Shown: piece after piece, positions 46,755-57,059 of the stretch
Layout: every line of letters begins with the position of its first letter
How positions within the stretch are numbered: the first letter of the stretch is position 1
Assembly (NCBI GenBank): GCA_016715405.1
Contig: JADKAE010000003.1
Span: forward strand, 310,001-374,000
DNA from: Saprospiraceae bacterium
GTDB taxonomy: Bacteria > Bacteroidota > Bacteroidia > Chitinophagales > Saprospiraceae
Reading direction: 5' to 3'
Length of the DNA: 64,000 bases
The notes under the pieces: model-generated
Databases searched by the model: none
Seen by the model: the letters and a program-made list of their open reading frames with translations, nothing else
Told to the model about the DNA's origin: nothing
Position numbers and translations under genes: made by a program

Positions 46755-49700
46755 ATGCTGAATCGACTTATCAAATTTTCGCTTCAAAACCGTCTTTTTG
46801 TGGTGGCCTCCGCAGCTTTGTTGCTGGCCTGGGGCGGCTGGACGGCCAAACGCCTGCCCGTAGACGTACTGCCCGATCTCAACCGCCCCCGCGTCACGGT
46901 TTTTCTCGAAGCAGGCGGCATGTCGCCCGAAGAAATCGAAGTACAGGCCGTGCAACCTATCGAAAACGCCATCAACGGCTCGCCTGGCGTGGAGGCGGTG
47001 CGCAGCAATTCTTCGCGGGGTATCGGACTGGTATTTGTTGAATTCGACTGGAATGTCGACGTATTCCGGGCGCGACAACTCGTGGCTGAGAAACTCGCAA
47101 CCGTGCCCCTGCCCGACGGCATCGTACCGGTGATGGGGCCGATCACATCGGTAATGGGACAGATTATGCTCGTGGGTTTGACGGCCGAGCCCGACAGTGC
47201 AACGGGCGAGGTGGTGAGCTCGGCGGCAGATTTGCGAACGCTTGCCGATTTTACTATCCGCCGCAGATTATTGGCCATCAAAGGCGTAGCGCAGGTTATC
47301 CCTATTGGCGGCGACCGGCTGCAATACCAGGTGTTGGTGTCGTCGGCCAAACTAAAACAGTACAACCTGACCCTGGATACAAACGGTAGTCGCCAACCGG
47401 GAAGGATCGCCCGTGCTGTTGAGTCAGGTTGCGGAAGTACAATTCGGGGCCGCCATCAAACGCGGCGATGCCTCGGTAAATGCCCGCCCGGCGGTCATTC
47501 TGACTATCGAAAAGCAACCCAGCGCCAACACCGTAACGCTCACCGACGACATCGAAAAGGCGCTTGCAGCATTGCAACCTTCCCTTCCTCCAGATGTGCG
47601 AATCAACGCAAAAGTATTCCAGCAGAAGAATTTTATCACGCATGCCCTGACCAACGTAGAAGTGGCTTTGCGCGACGGATTTATACTGGTTGTCATCATT
47701 TTGTTTTTGTTCCTGTTGAATTTTCGTACCACCCTAATCACTTTGACGGCCATCCCTCTTTCGCTGGTCATTACGATGTTGGTTTTTAAATGGTTCCAAA
47801 TCAGCATAAACACGCTTACGCTGGGAGGCCTGGCCATTGCCATTGGCGAATTGGTAGACGACGCAATAGTGGATGTGGAAAACGTATTTCGCCGCTTGCG
47901 CGAAAACAAAACACTCGGCAGCCCCAAAAATGCCCTCCAGGTCGTCTACGAAGCATCGAGCGAAGTCCGCAATTCCATTGTGTATGCCACCCTCATTGTC
48001 GTATTGGTATTCCTGCCCCTGTTTCAATTGCAGGGTATCGAAGGGCGGATTTTTGCGCCGCTGGGCATCGCCTATATCACTTCTATTTTAGCCTCGCTGC
48101 TGGTTTCACTAACTGTTACGCCTGCCCTTTGCTCGTATTTATTACCCCAATCCAAACTGAACGAAGGCAAAGAATCGGGTCTGGTAGTATGGCTCAAACG
48201 ACAGGACCTAAAACTGCTGCATATGGGCCTGGCGCACCCTCGCACAGTGGTAGGCGCTGCAGCAACCCTGGTATTGGCGGCCTTGCTTACGGCCACCCGT
48301 TTCGGCACGGAATTTCTACCCCCCTTTAACGAAGGCAGCTTCACGGTCAACCTGTTTGCGCCCGCAGGTACTTCTCTCGAAGAAAGCAATAAGATCGGCA
48401 CGGTAGCCGAGCAACTCATTCTGCGCGTACCCGACGTGCAATACGTAGCGCGCCGCACCGGCCGGGCCGAACTCGACGAACATGTAGAGCCGGTGAGCAG
48501 CTCGGAGATCGAGGTAGAATTGCACGAAGACGCGCGCCCACGCAACACAGTAATCGCCGATATCCGATCGCAACTGCGCAACCTGGCCGGGGTATCGGTG
48601 AGCATCGGACAGCCGATTTCGCACCGGCTCGACCACCTGCTTAGCGGCGTCAGGGCGCAGGTGGCTATCAAAATATTTGGTGAAGACCTGACAGAACTCC
48701 GCGCGTTGGCAGGACAAATCAGGGAAGTAGTAGATGCCATCCCCGGTGCGGTCGACGTGCAGATAGAGCGGCAAGTGCTCGTGCCGCAACTCACCATCCG
48801 CCTCGATCGCATTGCACTGCAGCGCTACGGGATGCAAACGGTCAAAGTCGCCGCCGCCCTCGAAGTGCTATTTGGCGGCAAAGTAATTTCTCAAATTTTG
48901 GATGGGCAAAAAACTTTCGACCTGGTGCTGCGCGCCGTGCCGGAAGACCGCGAGAATTTGGAAAATATTCGCAACACGCAAATTCATACGCCGGAGGGGA
49001 CGCTCATCCCCCTCGAGAGTATCGCCCACATCGAATACGAAAAAGGGATCAACTCGGTGAGCCACGAAAACGGACAACGGCGTATCGTCGTTTCTGCCAA
49101 TGTGCAAGGACGCGACCTGGGTAGCACGGTGGCAGAAATCCAGCGGAATATAGGCAAACAGATAAACCTTCCCCATGGATATTTTCTGATATATGGCGGC
49201 CAGTTTGAAGCACAGAAAAGCGCTACTCGCCTCATTGGCATCCTGTCTTTTTTTGCTTTGTCGGGCATCTTCCTCGTATTGTTCGCACATTTTCGATCTG
49301 TGCGCATCGTGGCACAAATCATGCTCAATATCCCGCTGGCATTTGTGGGTAGCGTGGCAGCCGTTTGGCTTACAGGAGGAACCTTCTCGGTAGCTACGCT
49401 GGTAGGTTTTATTACCCTTACGGGAATTGCCTCTCGCAATGGCATCATGATGATATCGCATTACCTCCACCTCATGGAACACGAAGGCGAACAATTTGAT
49501 AAACAGATGATTATACGAGGTTCGCTCGAACGCCTGGTGCCGGTATTGATGACAGCCCTGGTGGCCGCACTGGCATTGATACCGCTCACCTTAGATGCAC
49601 AGGCTGCCGGCAAGGAAATCCTTTACCCTGTGGCAACTATCATTTTGGGTGGCTTGCTATCTTCTACGCTGCTCGATATGATCGTCACCCCATCGGTATT

Positions 49701-49773
49701 TTTTTTATGGGGAAAAAAGGCCGTAGTCGACTATTTTGAAACAAAAAAACAATCCGGTAATCTACATAAATAA
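46755..49773 (+). CDS. CzcA/CusA-type heavy-metal efflux RND transporter (internal deletion and frameshift)
   Basis: The N-part (46755 to ~47383) has LIKFSLQNRLFVVASAALLLAWGGWTAKRLPVDVLPDLNRPRVTV and the first porter domain. The second frame resumes at TVVANREGSPVLLSQVAEVQFGA. Between YNLTLD and TVVANRE about 35-40 residues usual for the family are missing, and the frame changes. The rest is complete: transmembrane block with GELVDDAIVDVENVFRRL, second porter loop, and the last helices with TLVGFITLTGIASRNGIMMI. It exports metal ions (Cu/Ag or Zn/Co/Cd class). Either a real lesion or an assembly deletion. Confidence 0.85.
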
Positions 49774-49783
49774 TACTGCGCGT

Positions 49784-50947
49784 ATGAAAATGCTGATCAT
49801 CCTATCAATAACCGGCCTGTTAGCCCACTCCATTGTAGCGCAAATCACACCCGACAATGCCGTATTGGCAGCTTTTCAAAGTCACCCTGCAACCAGAGCG
49901 GCATCGTTGGGCGTATTGGCTCGCCAGTATGCGGAGAAAAGCGCGCGAAATCTCCCTAATCCTGAGTTAAACGTAGAAAGTCCAACCGGAGAATTTTACG
50001 CCGTAGGGGTGCTGCAATCGTTCGAATTTCCCACGGTATACACCCGCCAGAAACAGGTGGCAAAAGCGGAAACAGCTCTTTCACAAGCCGGGCAGCGGGT
50101 TACAGAAAACGACCTTCGGCTTGCCGTGCGTCTCCTCTACCTCAACGCGCAGGCCGCCGCTTATCTATATCAACGCGCGGTAGAACGCGACAGCCTGTAC
50201 CAAGCCGTTGCAGCCACTGCCGCCCGGCAGTTTTCCGCCGGCGAAATCGATTTCCTGCAGAAAACACTCGCGGAAAACGAAGCCGGCAAAATTCACCAGG
50301 AAAAATTGGCCGCCGATTACCAGTCGACCGCCTTGCGACGGCAACTGAGCGCACTGACAGGCATCGCAGACCTCGGCGCCTTGCTGCCACTCGCCCCCGA
50401 CACAACCGGTCTGAATCCCGCGCCGGCACCTGAAGCCAACCCCGCTGTATTGTACGAGCAAAGCGCGGCGCAAGTAGCGGCGCGTCAAATCAAGCTGGCG
50501 AAAAGCCGCGTTTTGCCCCACTTCTCACTGGGGTACCTCAACCAGGGCGCCCGAAGGACATCGATAGATTACCGTTTCCGCGCAAGTGTCGGCATCCCTT
50601 TGTGGGCCGGTCAGTACCAGGCGGGAGTCAAGGCAGCCACTGTCGAAGAGCAGGTAGCATTGGCGCAAGCGGAAGCGCAAAGCCAGTCCGTCGCTATAGA
50701 AAGCATTCGCATCCAGTCGGAAGTTTTCACTGCACTGTCACAGGTGCGATATCACGAAGCCGAAGCCCTTCCTCGCAGCCGATCGCTGATTGCTACAGCT
50801 GTCCGAATGCGCGAAGCAGGACAGGTGGACTATATCTCATTCTTGCGGACACTCGACGAAGCCTATGCCATTCAACGGGATTACGCCTGGCAGGTGCAGG
50901 CCCTCAATGCCGCGTTATACCGTCTGCTGCACCTGGCAGGCCGGTGA
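49784..50947 (+). CDS. TolC-family outer-membrane efflux protein
   Basis: 387 residues. Signal peptide (MLIILSITGLLAHSIVAQ), then two repeats of long coiled helices and short strands typical of TolC/CusC (NPELNVESPTGEFYAVGVLQSFEFP; LPHFSLGYLNQGARRTS, FRASVGIPLWAG). Only 10 bp behind the RND gene and before the adaptor, so it is the outer-membrane channel of this tripartite pump. The start is the ATG at 49784; the longer frame overlaps the RND gene. Intact. Confidence 0.88.
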   Translation: MKMLIILSITGLLAHSIVAQITPDNAVLAAFQSHPATRAASLGVLARQYAEKSARNLPNPELNVESPTGEFYAVGVLQSFEFPTVYTRQKQVAKAETALSQAGQRVTENDLRLAVRLLYLNAQAAAYLYQRAVERDSLYQAVAATAARQFSAGEIDFLQKTLAENEAGKIHQEKLAADYQSTALRRQLSALTGIADLGALLPLAPDTTGLNPAPAPEANPAVLYEQSAAQVAARQIKLAKSRVLPHFSLGYLNQGARRTSIDYRFRASVGIPLWAGQYQAGVKAATVEEQVALAQAEAQSQSVAIESIRIQSEVFTALSQVRYHEAEALPRSRSLIATAVRMREAGQVDYISFLRTLDEAYAIQRDYAWQVQALNAALYRLLHLAGR

Positions 50948-50983
50948 TTCCAGCTTTTTATTAATACCCTTAATTTTGCAAAT

Positions 50984-52655
50984 ATGAAGCCGGTTCTATT
51001 TTTTCTTCTGACATTCCTATTTTGGTCAACTGCGGTATCGGCGCAGGAGACGCATTCACATGCCGACGGATCGACCCATGCCGCGCATGGCGACGAAAGT
51101 GATACCCATCGGCTGCAAAACCCGGTTCCGACCATTTCACGGTTTATGGCGAATCTGACAAATACGAACTTACGCTGTATTACCCCGAGCTTGCCGCCGG
51201 CCAGGAAGCGCATATGAAGCTATTTGTAGCTGATTACCTGACAAACCGCCCGGTTGATAAGGCAGACTTGACAATCAGCGCTATGGAAAACCCGAAAACC
51301 GTTTTTGAAGTCACGCTCCTTTCTCCCGGCGTATACGAATTGCGTGGCGCCTTTCCTGAAAATAAATCCTACAGCCTTAATGTCCAAATCGCGCATCCTA
51401 ACGGCGCCGATTTAATCGGTATACCTGGCGTGGTAGTAGGCCGAAAACTGGTTGCCCAGGCCGCTGCCCCGCCACACTCGCATACCCCCGGTTGGATATG
51501 GTTTTTGGGCGGCCTGCTGGCAGGTGGCGTTGGCATGTGGTACCTAAGCCGCCGTCGTAAGCGCCTGCTCACGATGGCCCTCCTGCTGGCCGGCGCCTGG
51601 TTTTCCTCATTGGGCAGCAGCGATTTGGGCAATACCGTAGATGCCCCCAAAGAAACCCAATTCCTTTTTGAAATCACGACACAGCTTATTGCAGTGGGCG
51701 AATATCATTCGGCAACGGCGATGTTCGGCGCCATCGTACCCGCTTCCGGCGGCATGGGGATCGTAGTAGCGCCACAAAGCGGCCGCATCACGCGGGTCCA
51801 GGCTAAAGTTGGACAAACCGTAAGGGCAGGACAAACGCTGGCCGTGCTACAGCAAAACGTCAGTACGCCGGAACAGGTAGGCATTGTTGCCAGCAACGCC
51901 GGCTTAGCCATCCAAATAGAAACGGCCCGGACGCGCGTGACTGCCACCAGGCGCGAATTCGAGCGATTGCAAAAAATAGCAGATATCGCCGCTGCAAAAG
52001 ACGTACAGGCTGCCGAAGCAACTTATCAAACCGCACAATCGGAATTACAAATATTGGAAGCAAAAGCGATCGGCGCCAATGCATCCGCGAATAACCGCAC
52101 CATCGCCTTAGTAGCGCCTATTTCGGGCGTGCTGGCTACGTTTATATTATCTCCGGGCGCCGAAGTGGTGGCGGGGCAAACGCTGTTTACGGTTACTAAC
52201 CTCGACAAAGTATACGTGGAAGCGCAGGTGTACGACAACGACGTGCCTATCATCAGGTCGGACAATCGGTTTATTGTAACCTGCTCGACAGACGACCACA
52301 AGTCGGCAGAAGTACGGCTCATTTCGCAAGCCCAAACCATGAACCCCGGCAACCAAAGCCAACGCGTATTTTTTGAAATGGACAACCCTAAAGGAGAGTT
52401 TAAAATAGGCGAGTTTGTCACCATAAAAGCGCTAAACCAGCAGACCAGCCGCCAAATTACCGCGCCAAATGCTGCGCTTACAGAAATCAACGGCAAAACG
52501 GCCGTCTTTATCAAAACCGCCCCCGAAAAGTTCGCACTCAGGTACGTACAAACAGGCGAAGACGACGGCGCCAGAACGGTGATACTAAAGGTCTCGAGGA
52601 AGGCGATAAGGTAGTGGTTAACGGGACTTACGAGGTTAAAATGATGTATTTATAG
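50984..52655 (+). CDS. CusB-type periplasmic adaptor with His-rich N-terminus (two frameshifts)
   Basis: About 556 residues. Signal peptide, then a His-rich stretch (THSHADGSTHAAHGDESDTH) that could bind metal. The first frame break is in the A-run near 51118 (LQKPGSDHFTVYGESDKYELTLYYPELAAGQ). An immunoglobulin-like domain follows, then a transmembrane helix (GWIWFLGGLLAGGVGMWYLSRRRKRLL), and the adaptor core: biotinyl-lipoyl (VVAPQSGRITRVQAKVGQTVRAGQTLAVL), coiled hairpin, beta-barrel (VYVEAQVYDNDVPIIRS). A second break near 52590 restores GLEEGDKVVVNGTYEVK and TAG 52653. Confidence 0.82.
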
Positions 52656-52712
52656 CGAATCTCTCACGCTCTAATATCGCCAACTTAACAGATTCTTTAA
52701 CCGCAGAGTTTC

Positions 52713-52775
52713 GCAGAGTTACACAGAGTAATCACAGAGGTAAAAAAGCCTCTGCGAGATCTCTGTGTAACTCTG
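52713..52775. repeat. Nested inverted repeat, GCAGAGTTACACAGAG words
   Basis: 52713-52728 pairs with 52761-52776 (CTCTGTGTAACTCTG), and CAGAGG (52735) pairs with CCTCTG inside the loop, so the whole forms one long hairpin. It follows the efflux operon and may terminate it. Confidence 0.75.
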
Positions 52776-52797
52776 AGGTAAAAAAAGAGGCTTGGAT

Positions 52798-52842
52798 CGC
52801 CCCCTCTCCCCCTCTCTCACTCTCTCCCACCCTCTCCACAGC
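52798..52842 (-). repeat. G-rich tract overlapping the C45 gene end
   Basis: On the coding strand it reads GTGGAGAGGGTGGGAGAGAG, then TGA (stop), then GAGAGGGGGAGAGGGGGCGA. The last residues of the C45 protein (GEGGRE) are encoded by it. Confidence 0.65.
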
Positions 52843-54508
52843 GCCTCTTGCCCTCTTCCAGATGCTCCCGGTCCTTGAGCCAGGGGATCGCTTTGGTCAG
52901 TCCGCGTTGGTAGAAGGTCAATGCCCTTGCACAATCGCCCATAGCGCTGTAATAATCGCCCAGCACCTCGTAGGTGTAATAATGCTCGGGATTAAGCCGC
53001 TCATAAGTCTTGAGTTGTGCCGAATCTACCTGTTTTTCCTTTTTTGCAGCCTTGGCAATGCTTTCGCCCAATTGTTTGTACTGCAGATATTCGGCATAAC
53101 CAGGCGAAGAAAGCAGCGAATCGGCGGGCAGGGATAAGGTCGCATCCGAGATTTCCAGCGGCGTCTGCATGGTGGCGGCTTTTTGGAATACTTCGCGCAA
53201 ATCGTAAGCCACAAAAGAGCCTATTTGTGCGGGCATGCCGGCCACCCACATCATTAGTTTTTCGGGTTGAAAGATCACCGAATGGTGAGCGATAAGCTGG
53301 TCGATGGCCATTTCGTTGCCCAGGCCGATAAAACGGTTGTCCATGCCCCGGTAATCGTGGAGTATAGCCGCCATTTTAGCGGGCGTAAGGGGCTGGTTTT
53401 GGGTAAAAAGTTGTTCCATGCGGCGATGGCGGTAAGCCGTTGATGTCTGGCGCAATGCTTTTTCGTTTTCTTCGCTTTGCCACAACACACTATCCTGAAA
53501 ATGATTGGCGCACACCAGGTGTTCGCTATCGGATTCGTACATGATAGTCTGTTCGGGCGTCTTTTCGATCACCACTACCCTGCGGGGTTTACCCACACTC
53601 ACCACAATATTTTCAGATACGAAGGTTTCTGTCTCTTTGGCAATGTAAAAAGCCTCTTCAATAGTAGTTGCATATTGTAAGATACGGCGGCCGAGAATAG
53701 TTACAGGCGTTTTGGCGCCTTTGGGGATACCGGAGGGGCCGGCATTGAGGGTCACCGTGAGTCCTTCGAGATTCATGCCCGACACAGTGCCGACCATGCC
53801 CGGCCAGGTCACCATCGCAAAGGGTATACCGCTATCGGGTTTGATAAAAGCGATCATCTTGTGGCGGGCGAAGCCGTCGCCGATGTAGAAATCGAAATTG
53901 CGACCCAAGATGAGGGTGCTGTCGGCACTCGCCCCGTCCCAGGCGGCCAGGGCCGTACACCCCGACACCAGGCCCATATTCTGGAGCGCGTGCCCTATGT
54001 CGTGCGCCGCGTGGTAATTGAGCTTTCGGTGATATTTGGGCCCCACATAATCAAAAGAATCGGAGGCGGCAAGTGCCCAGCCGTAGATTTCCTGCTGGTA
54101 TTCGAGCGGCACGTGATCGGGCAGGTCGCGGTTAAACCAGGCTACAAATAATTTCAGCACCTGGAGATACCATCGCGAGTGTATTTTTTCTTCTACGCCC
54201 TGCACAAAAGCCGACTCGTGGGCCTCCAGTATTTCGCTGCACAATTTGCCCCCATAAACCCCTCTTTCAAAAGGGGCGCCTTCGAGATACAATTCCCAGA
54301 AGCCGGCCTGATTTTTTTTCAGCCAGTTGTGTTTGAGGGTATAAAATTGCGGCGCAGGCTCCTGCCGCTTATCCTGCAACACGGACAAATCGGGGACTTG
54401 CGGGGGCGTGGCAATGACCATTTTATAAAAAATAAAAGCCAGCACAGTCAAGCCGCTCAAAATTAAGAATAGAAAAAGTAAGCTTCTCTTCCAAAAACGC
54501 AGATTCAT
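52817..54508 (-). CDS. C45-type autoproteolytic acyltransferase/hydrolase
   Basis: 563 residues. An N-terminal membrane anchor (LLFLFLILSGLTVLAFIFYKMVI) precedes a large domain of the acyl-CoA:6-aminopenicillanate acyltransferase (Ntn hydrolase) type. LVSGCTALAAWDGASADSTLILGRNFDFYIG places the nucleophile Cys after autocleavage at Gly-Cys. GMVGTVSGMNLEGLTVTLNAGPS and KPRRVVVIEKTPEQ are family features. A C-terminal TPR-like end (YYTYEVLGDYYSAMGDCARALTFYQRGL) is added. Substrate not predictable. Intact. Confidence 0.85.
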   Translation of the reverse strand: MNLRFWKRSLLFLFLILSGLTVLAFIFYKMVIATPPQVPDLSVLQDKRQEPAPQFYTLKHNWLKKNQAGFWELYLEGAPFERGVYGGKLCSEILEAHESAFVQGVEEKIHSRWYLQVLKLFVAWFNRDLPDHVPLEYQQEIYGWALAASDSFDYVGPKYHRKLNYHAAHDIGHALQNMGLVSGCTALAAWDGASADSTLILGRNFDFYIGDGFARHKMIAFIKPDSGIPFAMVTWPGMVGTVSGMNLEGLTVTLNAGPSGIPKGAKTPVTILGRRILQYATTIEEAFYIAKETETFVSENIVVSVGKPRRVVVIEKTPEQTIMYESDSEHLVCANHFQDSVLWQSEENEKALRQTSTAYRHRRMEQLFTQNQPLTPAKMAAILHDYRGMDNRFIGLGNEMAIDQLIAHHSVIFQPEKLMMWVAGMPAQIGSFVAYDLREVFQKAATMQTPLEISDATLSLPADSLLSSPGYAEYLQYKQLGESIAKAAKKEKQVDSAQLKTYERLNPEHYYTYEVLGDYYSAMGDCARALTFYQRGLTKAIPWLKDREHLEEGKRRCGEGGRE

Positions 54509-54521
54509 AGGAAAGGCTTTT

Positions 54522-54553
54522 TTGCCAAAAATCCGGAATATATTATATCTTTG
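54522..54553 (+). promoter_or_regulatory. Promoter of the flexirubin/aryl-polyene type cluster
   Basis: TTG 54522-54524, 21 bases, TATCTTTG 54546-54553 (exact -7). The leader to the GTG at 54665 would be about 105 bases. No further strong promoter is visible until the end of the window. Confidence 0.55.
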
Positions 54554-54664
54554 GCCAAATTTTATACCACGCAGCGGATAGCACCTACGGCCGACTCCCA
54601 GTTATTACTGCCGCGGTTATCTTCCTTAAACGGGTATATTGGATAACAGTTTAATTAAAATTTT

Positions 54665-56205
54665 GTGCAACGAATTAAAGTCGGGACACAACAGCTCGGA
54701 ATAGCCGAGTTTCAACGCCTGCTCTTTGCCCCCAATACGTCTATAGAAATAGACGATAACGCGCTCCGGAAAGTTGAAAACAATCACGAATTCCTGAAGC
54801 AATTTGCTGTCAATAAAGTTATCTACGGCGTAAATACGGGATTTGGGCCCATGGCGCAATATATCATTGGTCCGCAAGACATCCAGGCGCTTCAGTACAA
54901 CCTCATCAGGAGTCATGCCACCGGGATGGGGCAACTCATTCCGCCGCTTTATGTCAAGGCCATCATGATTGCCAGGCTCAATACGTTGATGCTGGCCCGT
55001 TCGGGCGTACACGGCAGCACGGTTTTATTGCTGAGCCAAATGATCAACCGCGATATTTGTCCCTGTATTTACGATCACGGCAGCGTGGGCGCCAGCGGCG
55101 ACCTGGTGCAATTGGCGCATCTGGCACTTTCAATGATCGGCGAAGGCCAGGTTTTCCACCGGGGCGCCATCAAGCCCACCAGCGAGGCGTTTGAAGAAGA
55201 AGGCCTTCAGCCCATCGCCATGCACTTGCGCGAAGGGTTGGCATTGATCAACGGCACCTCTGCGATGACCGGTATCGGCGTACTCAACGTGTTGTATGCC
55301 CGTCGTTTGTTGGAATGGAGCATTTTGGCTTCTTCCGTCATTAATGAAATCGTAGAAGCCTACGACGATCATTTTTCGGCTTCCCTCAATGCCGCCAAAC
55401 TACACGAAGGCCAAAGATTGGTGGCCGCCCGCATGCGCGCGCTGCTTCACGACAGCAAGCTCATCAGGAGTCGCACCGAACACTTGTATCAGCGCAACGC
55501 CGAAGCAGGCCAGGCCGAAGACAAGATCCAGGAGTATTACTCCATCCGCTGTATTCCCCAGGTGCTTGGCCCTGTGGCCGACACCCTCAACTTCTCCGAA
55601 AAAACAGTGTTCAACGAACTCAACTCGGCCAATGACAATCCGCTGGTTTTTGAAGAAGAACAGCATGTACATCACGGCGGCAATTTCCACGGCGATTATA
55701 TCGCGCTGGAAATGGACAAGTTGAAAATTGCCATCACGAAATTATCTATGTTGTGTGAACGACAATTGAACTATCTGCTCAATAACAAGTTGAACAATAA
55801 GTTGCCTCCTTTTGTCAATTTGGGGCAGATTGGGTTTAATTTCGGGATGCAGGGCGCACAATTTACCGCTACTTCAACCGTAGCCGAAAACCAAACGCTC
55901 TCCTTCCCCATGTACGTACACAGTATCCCCAACAACCACGACAAACAGGATATTGTAAGCATGGGCACCAATGCCGCCTTATTGACAAAAAAGTAATAGA
56001 CAACGCATTCGAAGTACTGGCCATCGAATGGCTCGCCATTTTACAATCCGTCGATTATTTGCGGATATCCGACCGATTGTCGTCGGCATCCAGGGCGGCT
56101 TACTTTGAATTAAGGGCTATTGTGCCTATATTTGAACAGGATTTTCCCCTCTCCGATTCGCTCCAGCAGTTGAGAGATTTTCTTAAAAACGAAGAACGGG
56201 AATAA
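54665..56205 (+). CDS. HAL/PAL/TAL family aromatic amino acid ammonia-lyase (one frameshift)
   Basis: About 513 residues, normal for the family. The MIO prosthetic group would form from A143-S144-G145 (GSVGASGDLVQL); the active-site Tyr54 is in VIYGVNTGFGP. SANDNPLVF and STVAENQTLSFP are conserved. The frame breaks at the A6 run 55987-55992; one more A gives KKVIDNAFEVLAIEWLAILQSVDYLR and the TAA at 56203. The start is GTG 54665. In flexirubin clusters this enzyme deaminates tyrosine to give a p-coumarate starter; histidine as substrate is less likely here because no other hut gene is present. Confidence 0.9.
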
Positions 56206-56234
56206 TATCCTTTTGCACAGCTGAACACGTACCA

Positions 56235-56963
56235 ATGAAATACGCGCTAGTAACCGGAGGCTCCAGGGGGATTGGGAGGGCTATCTGCCTGGAATTGGGT
56301 AATATGGGCTACCACGTGCTGGTCAATTATCAATCCAATGAAGAAGCCGCACGCCAAACCCTGCAATTAATCAGCGATAATGGCGGCGAAGGCAGCCTGC
56401 TCCCCTTTGATGTAAGCGACAGAATCCAAACCCGGCAGGTGCTGGAAAACTGGCTGCAACAAGAAGATGGACGCTGTATAGAGGTACTGGTCAATAACGC
56501 AGGCCATCGCAAAGACAACCTGATGTTGTGGCAGGAAGACCCCGACTGGGATAGCGTGATCAACACCCACCTTGGCGGGTTTTATGCCGTCACCCAATGC
56601 CTGCTCAAAGCAATGTTGCGCAACAAATACGGGAGAATTATAAATATCGTATCTTTGTCAGGCTTGAGTGGCATGGCCGGACAAACGAATTATTCGGCGG
56701 CAAAAGGCGGCATTATCGCCGCCTCCAAAGCCCTGGCCCAGGAAATGGCGCGCAAAAATCTTACGGTCAACTGCATCGCGCCCGGCTTTATTTCTACCGA
56801 TATGACCCAGGACCTGCCCGAGCAGGACATCAAAGCAACTATACCCATGCGCCGGTTTGGCACACCCGAAGAAGTCGCCGCAGTGGCCGGTTTCCTCGCG
56901 TCATCCCGCGCTTCCTACGTCACCGGAGAGGTTATCTCGGTGAATGGAGGACTTTATATGTGA
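56235..56963 (+). CDS. fabG: 3-oxoacyl-ACP reductase (FabG-like SDR)
   Basis: 242 residues, short-chain dehydrogenase. NADPH motif VTGGSRGIGRAIC (TGxxxGIG), VNNAG, catalytic Ser in NIVSLSGLSG and YSAAK (Tyr/Lys). TGEVISVNGGLYM is the FabG-type C-terminus. It reduces beta-ketoacyl-ACP in the polyene/fatty chain cycle of this cluster. Intact, 30 bp behind the ammonia-lyase. Its TGA is directly followed by the G-rich tract. Confidence 0.93.
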   Translation: MKYALVTGGSRGIGRAICLELGNMGYHVLVNYQSNEEAARQTLQLISDNGGEGSLLPFDVSDRIQTRQVLENWLQQEDGRCIEVLVNNAGHRKDNLMLWQEDPDWDSVINTHLGGFYAVTQCLLKAMLRNKYGRIINIVSLSGLSGMAGQTNYSAAKGGIIAASKALAQEMARKNLTVNCIAPGFISTDMTQDLPEQDIKATIPMRRFGTPEEVAAVAGFLASSRASYVTGEVISVNGGLYM

Positions 56964-57055
56964 GGGGGCGACTGGGCGAGGGGGCGAATTCTTGATGTTG
57001 GATGTTGGATGTTTGATTAAACCCTCATAAACCCTCATAAACCCTTATAAACAAA
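56963..57055 (+). repeat. G-rich tract, GATGTTGGATGTTGGAT and CCCTCATAAA repeats
   Basis: Directly after the fabG stop: GGGGGCGACTGGGCGAGGGG on the coding strand, then two GATGTTG words, then AAACCCTCATAAACCCTCAT-type repeats (11 bp, three copies) up to the next ATG at 57060. The G-rich part is the fourth copy of the post-stop family. Confidence 0.7.
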
Positions 57056-57059
57056 AAAA

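Noticed and set aside
54665..56205. Histidine utilisation operon (hutH)
   Set aside because: The lyase is followed by fatty acid synthase type genes and not by hutU, hutI or hutG; the cluster fits flexirubin-type synthesis better.
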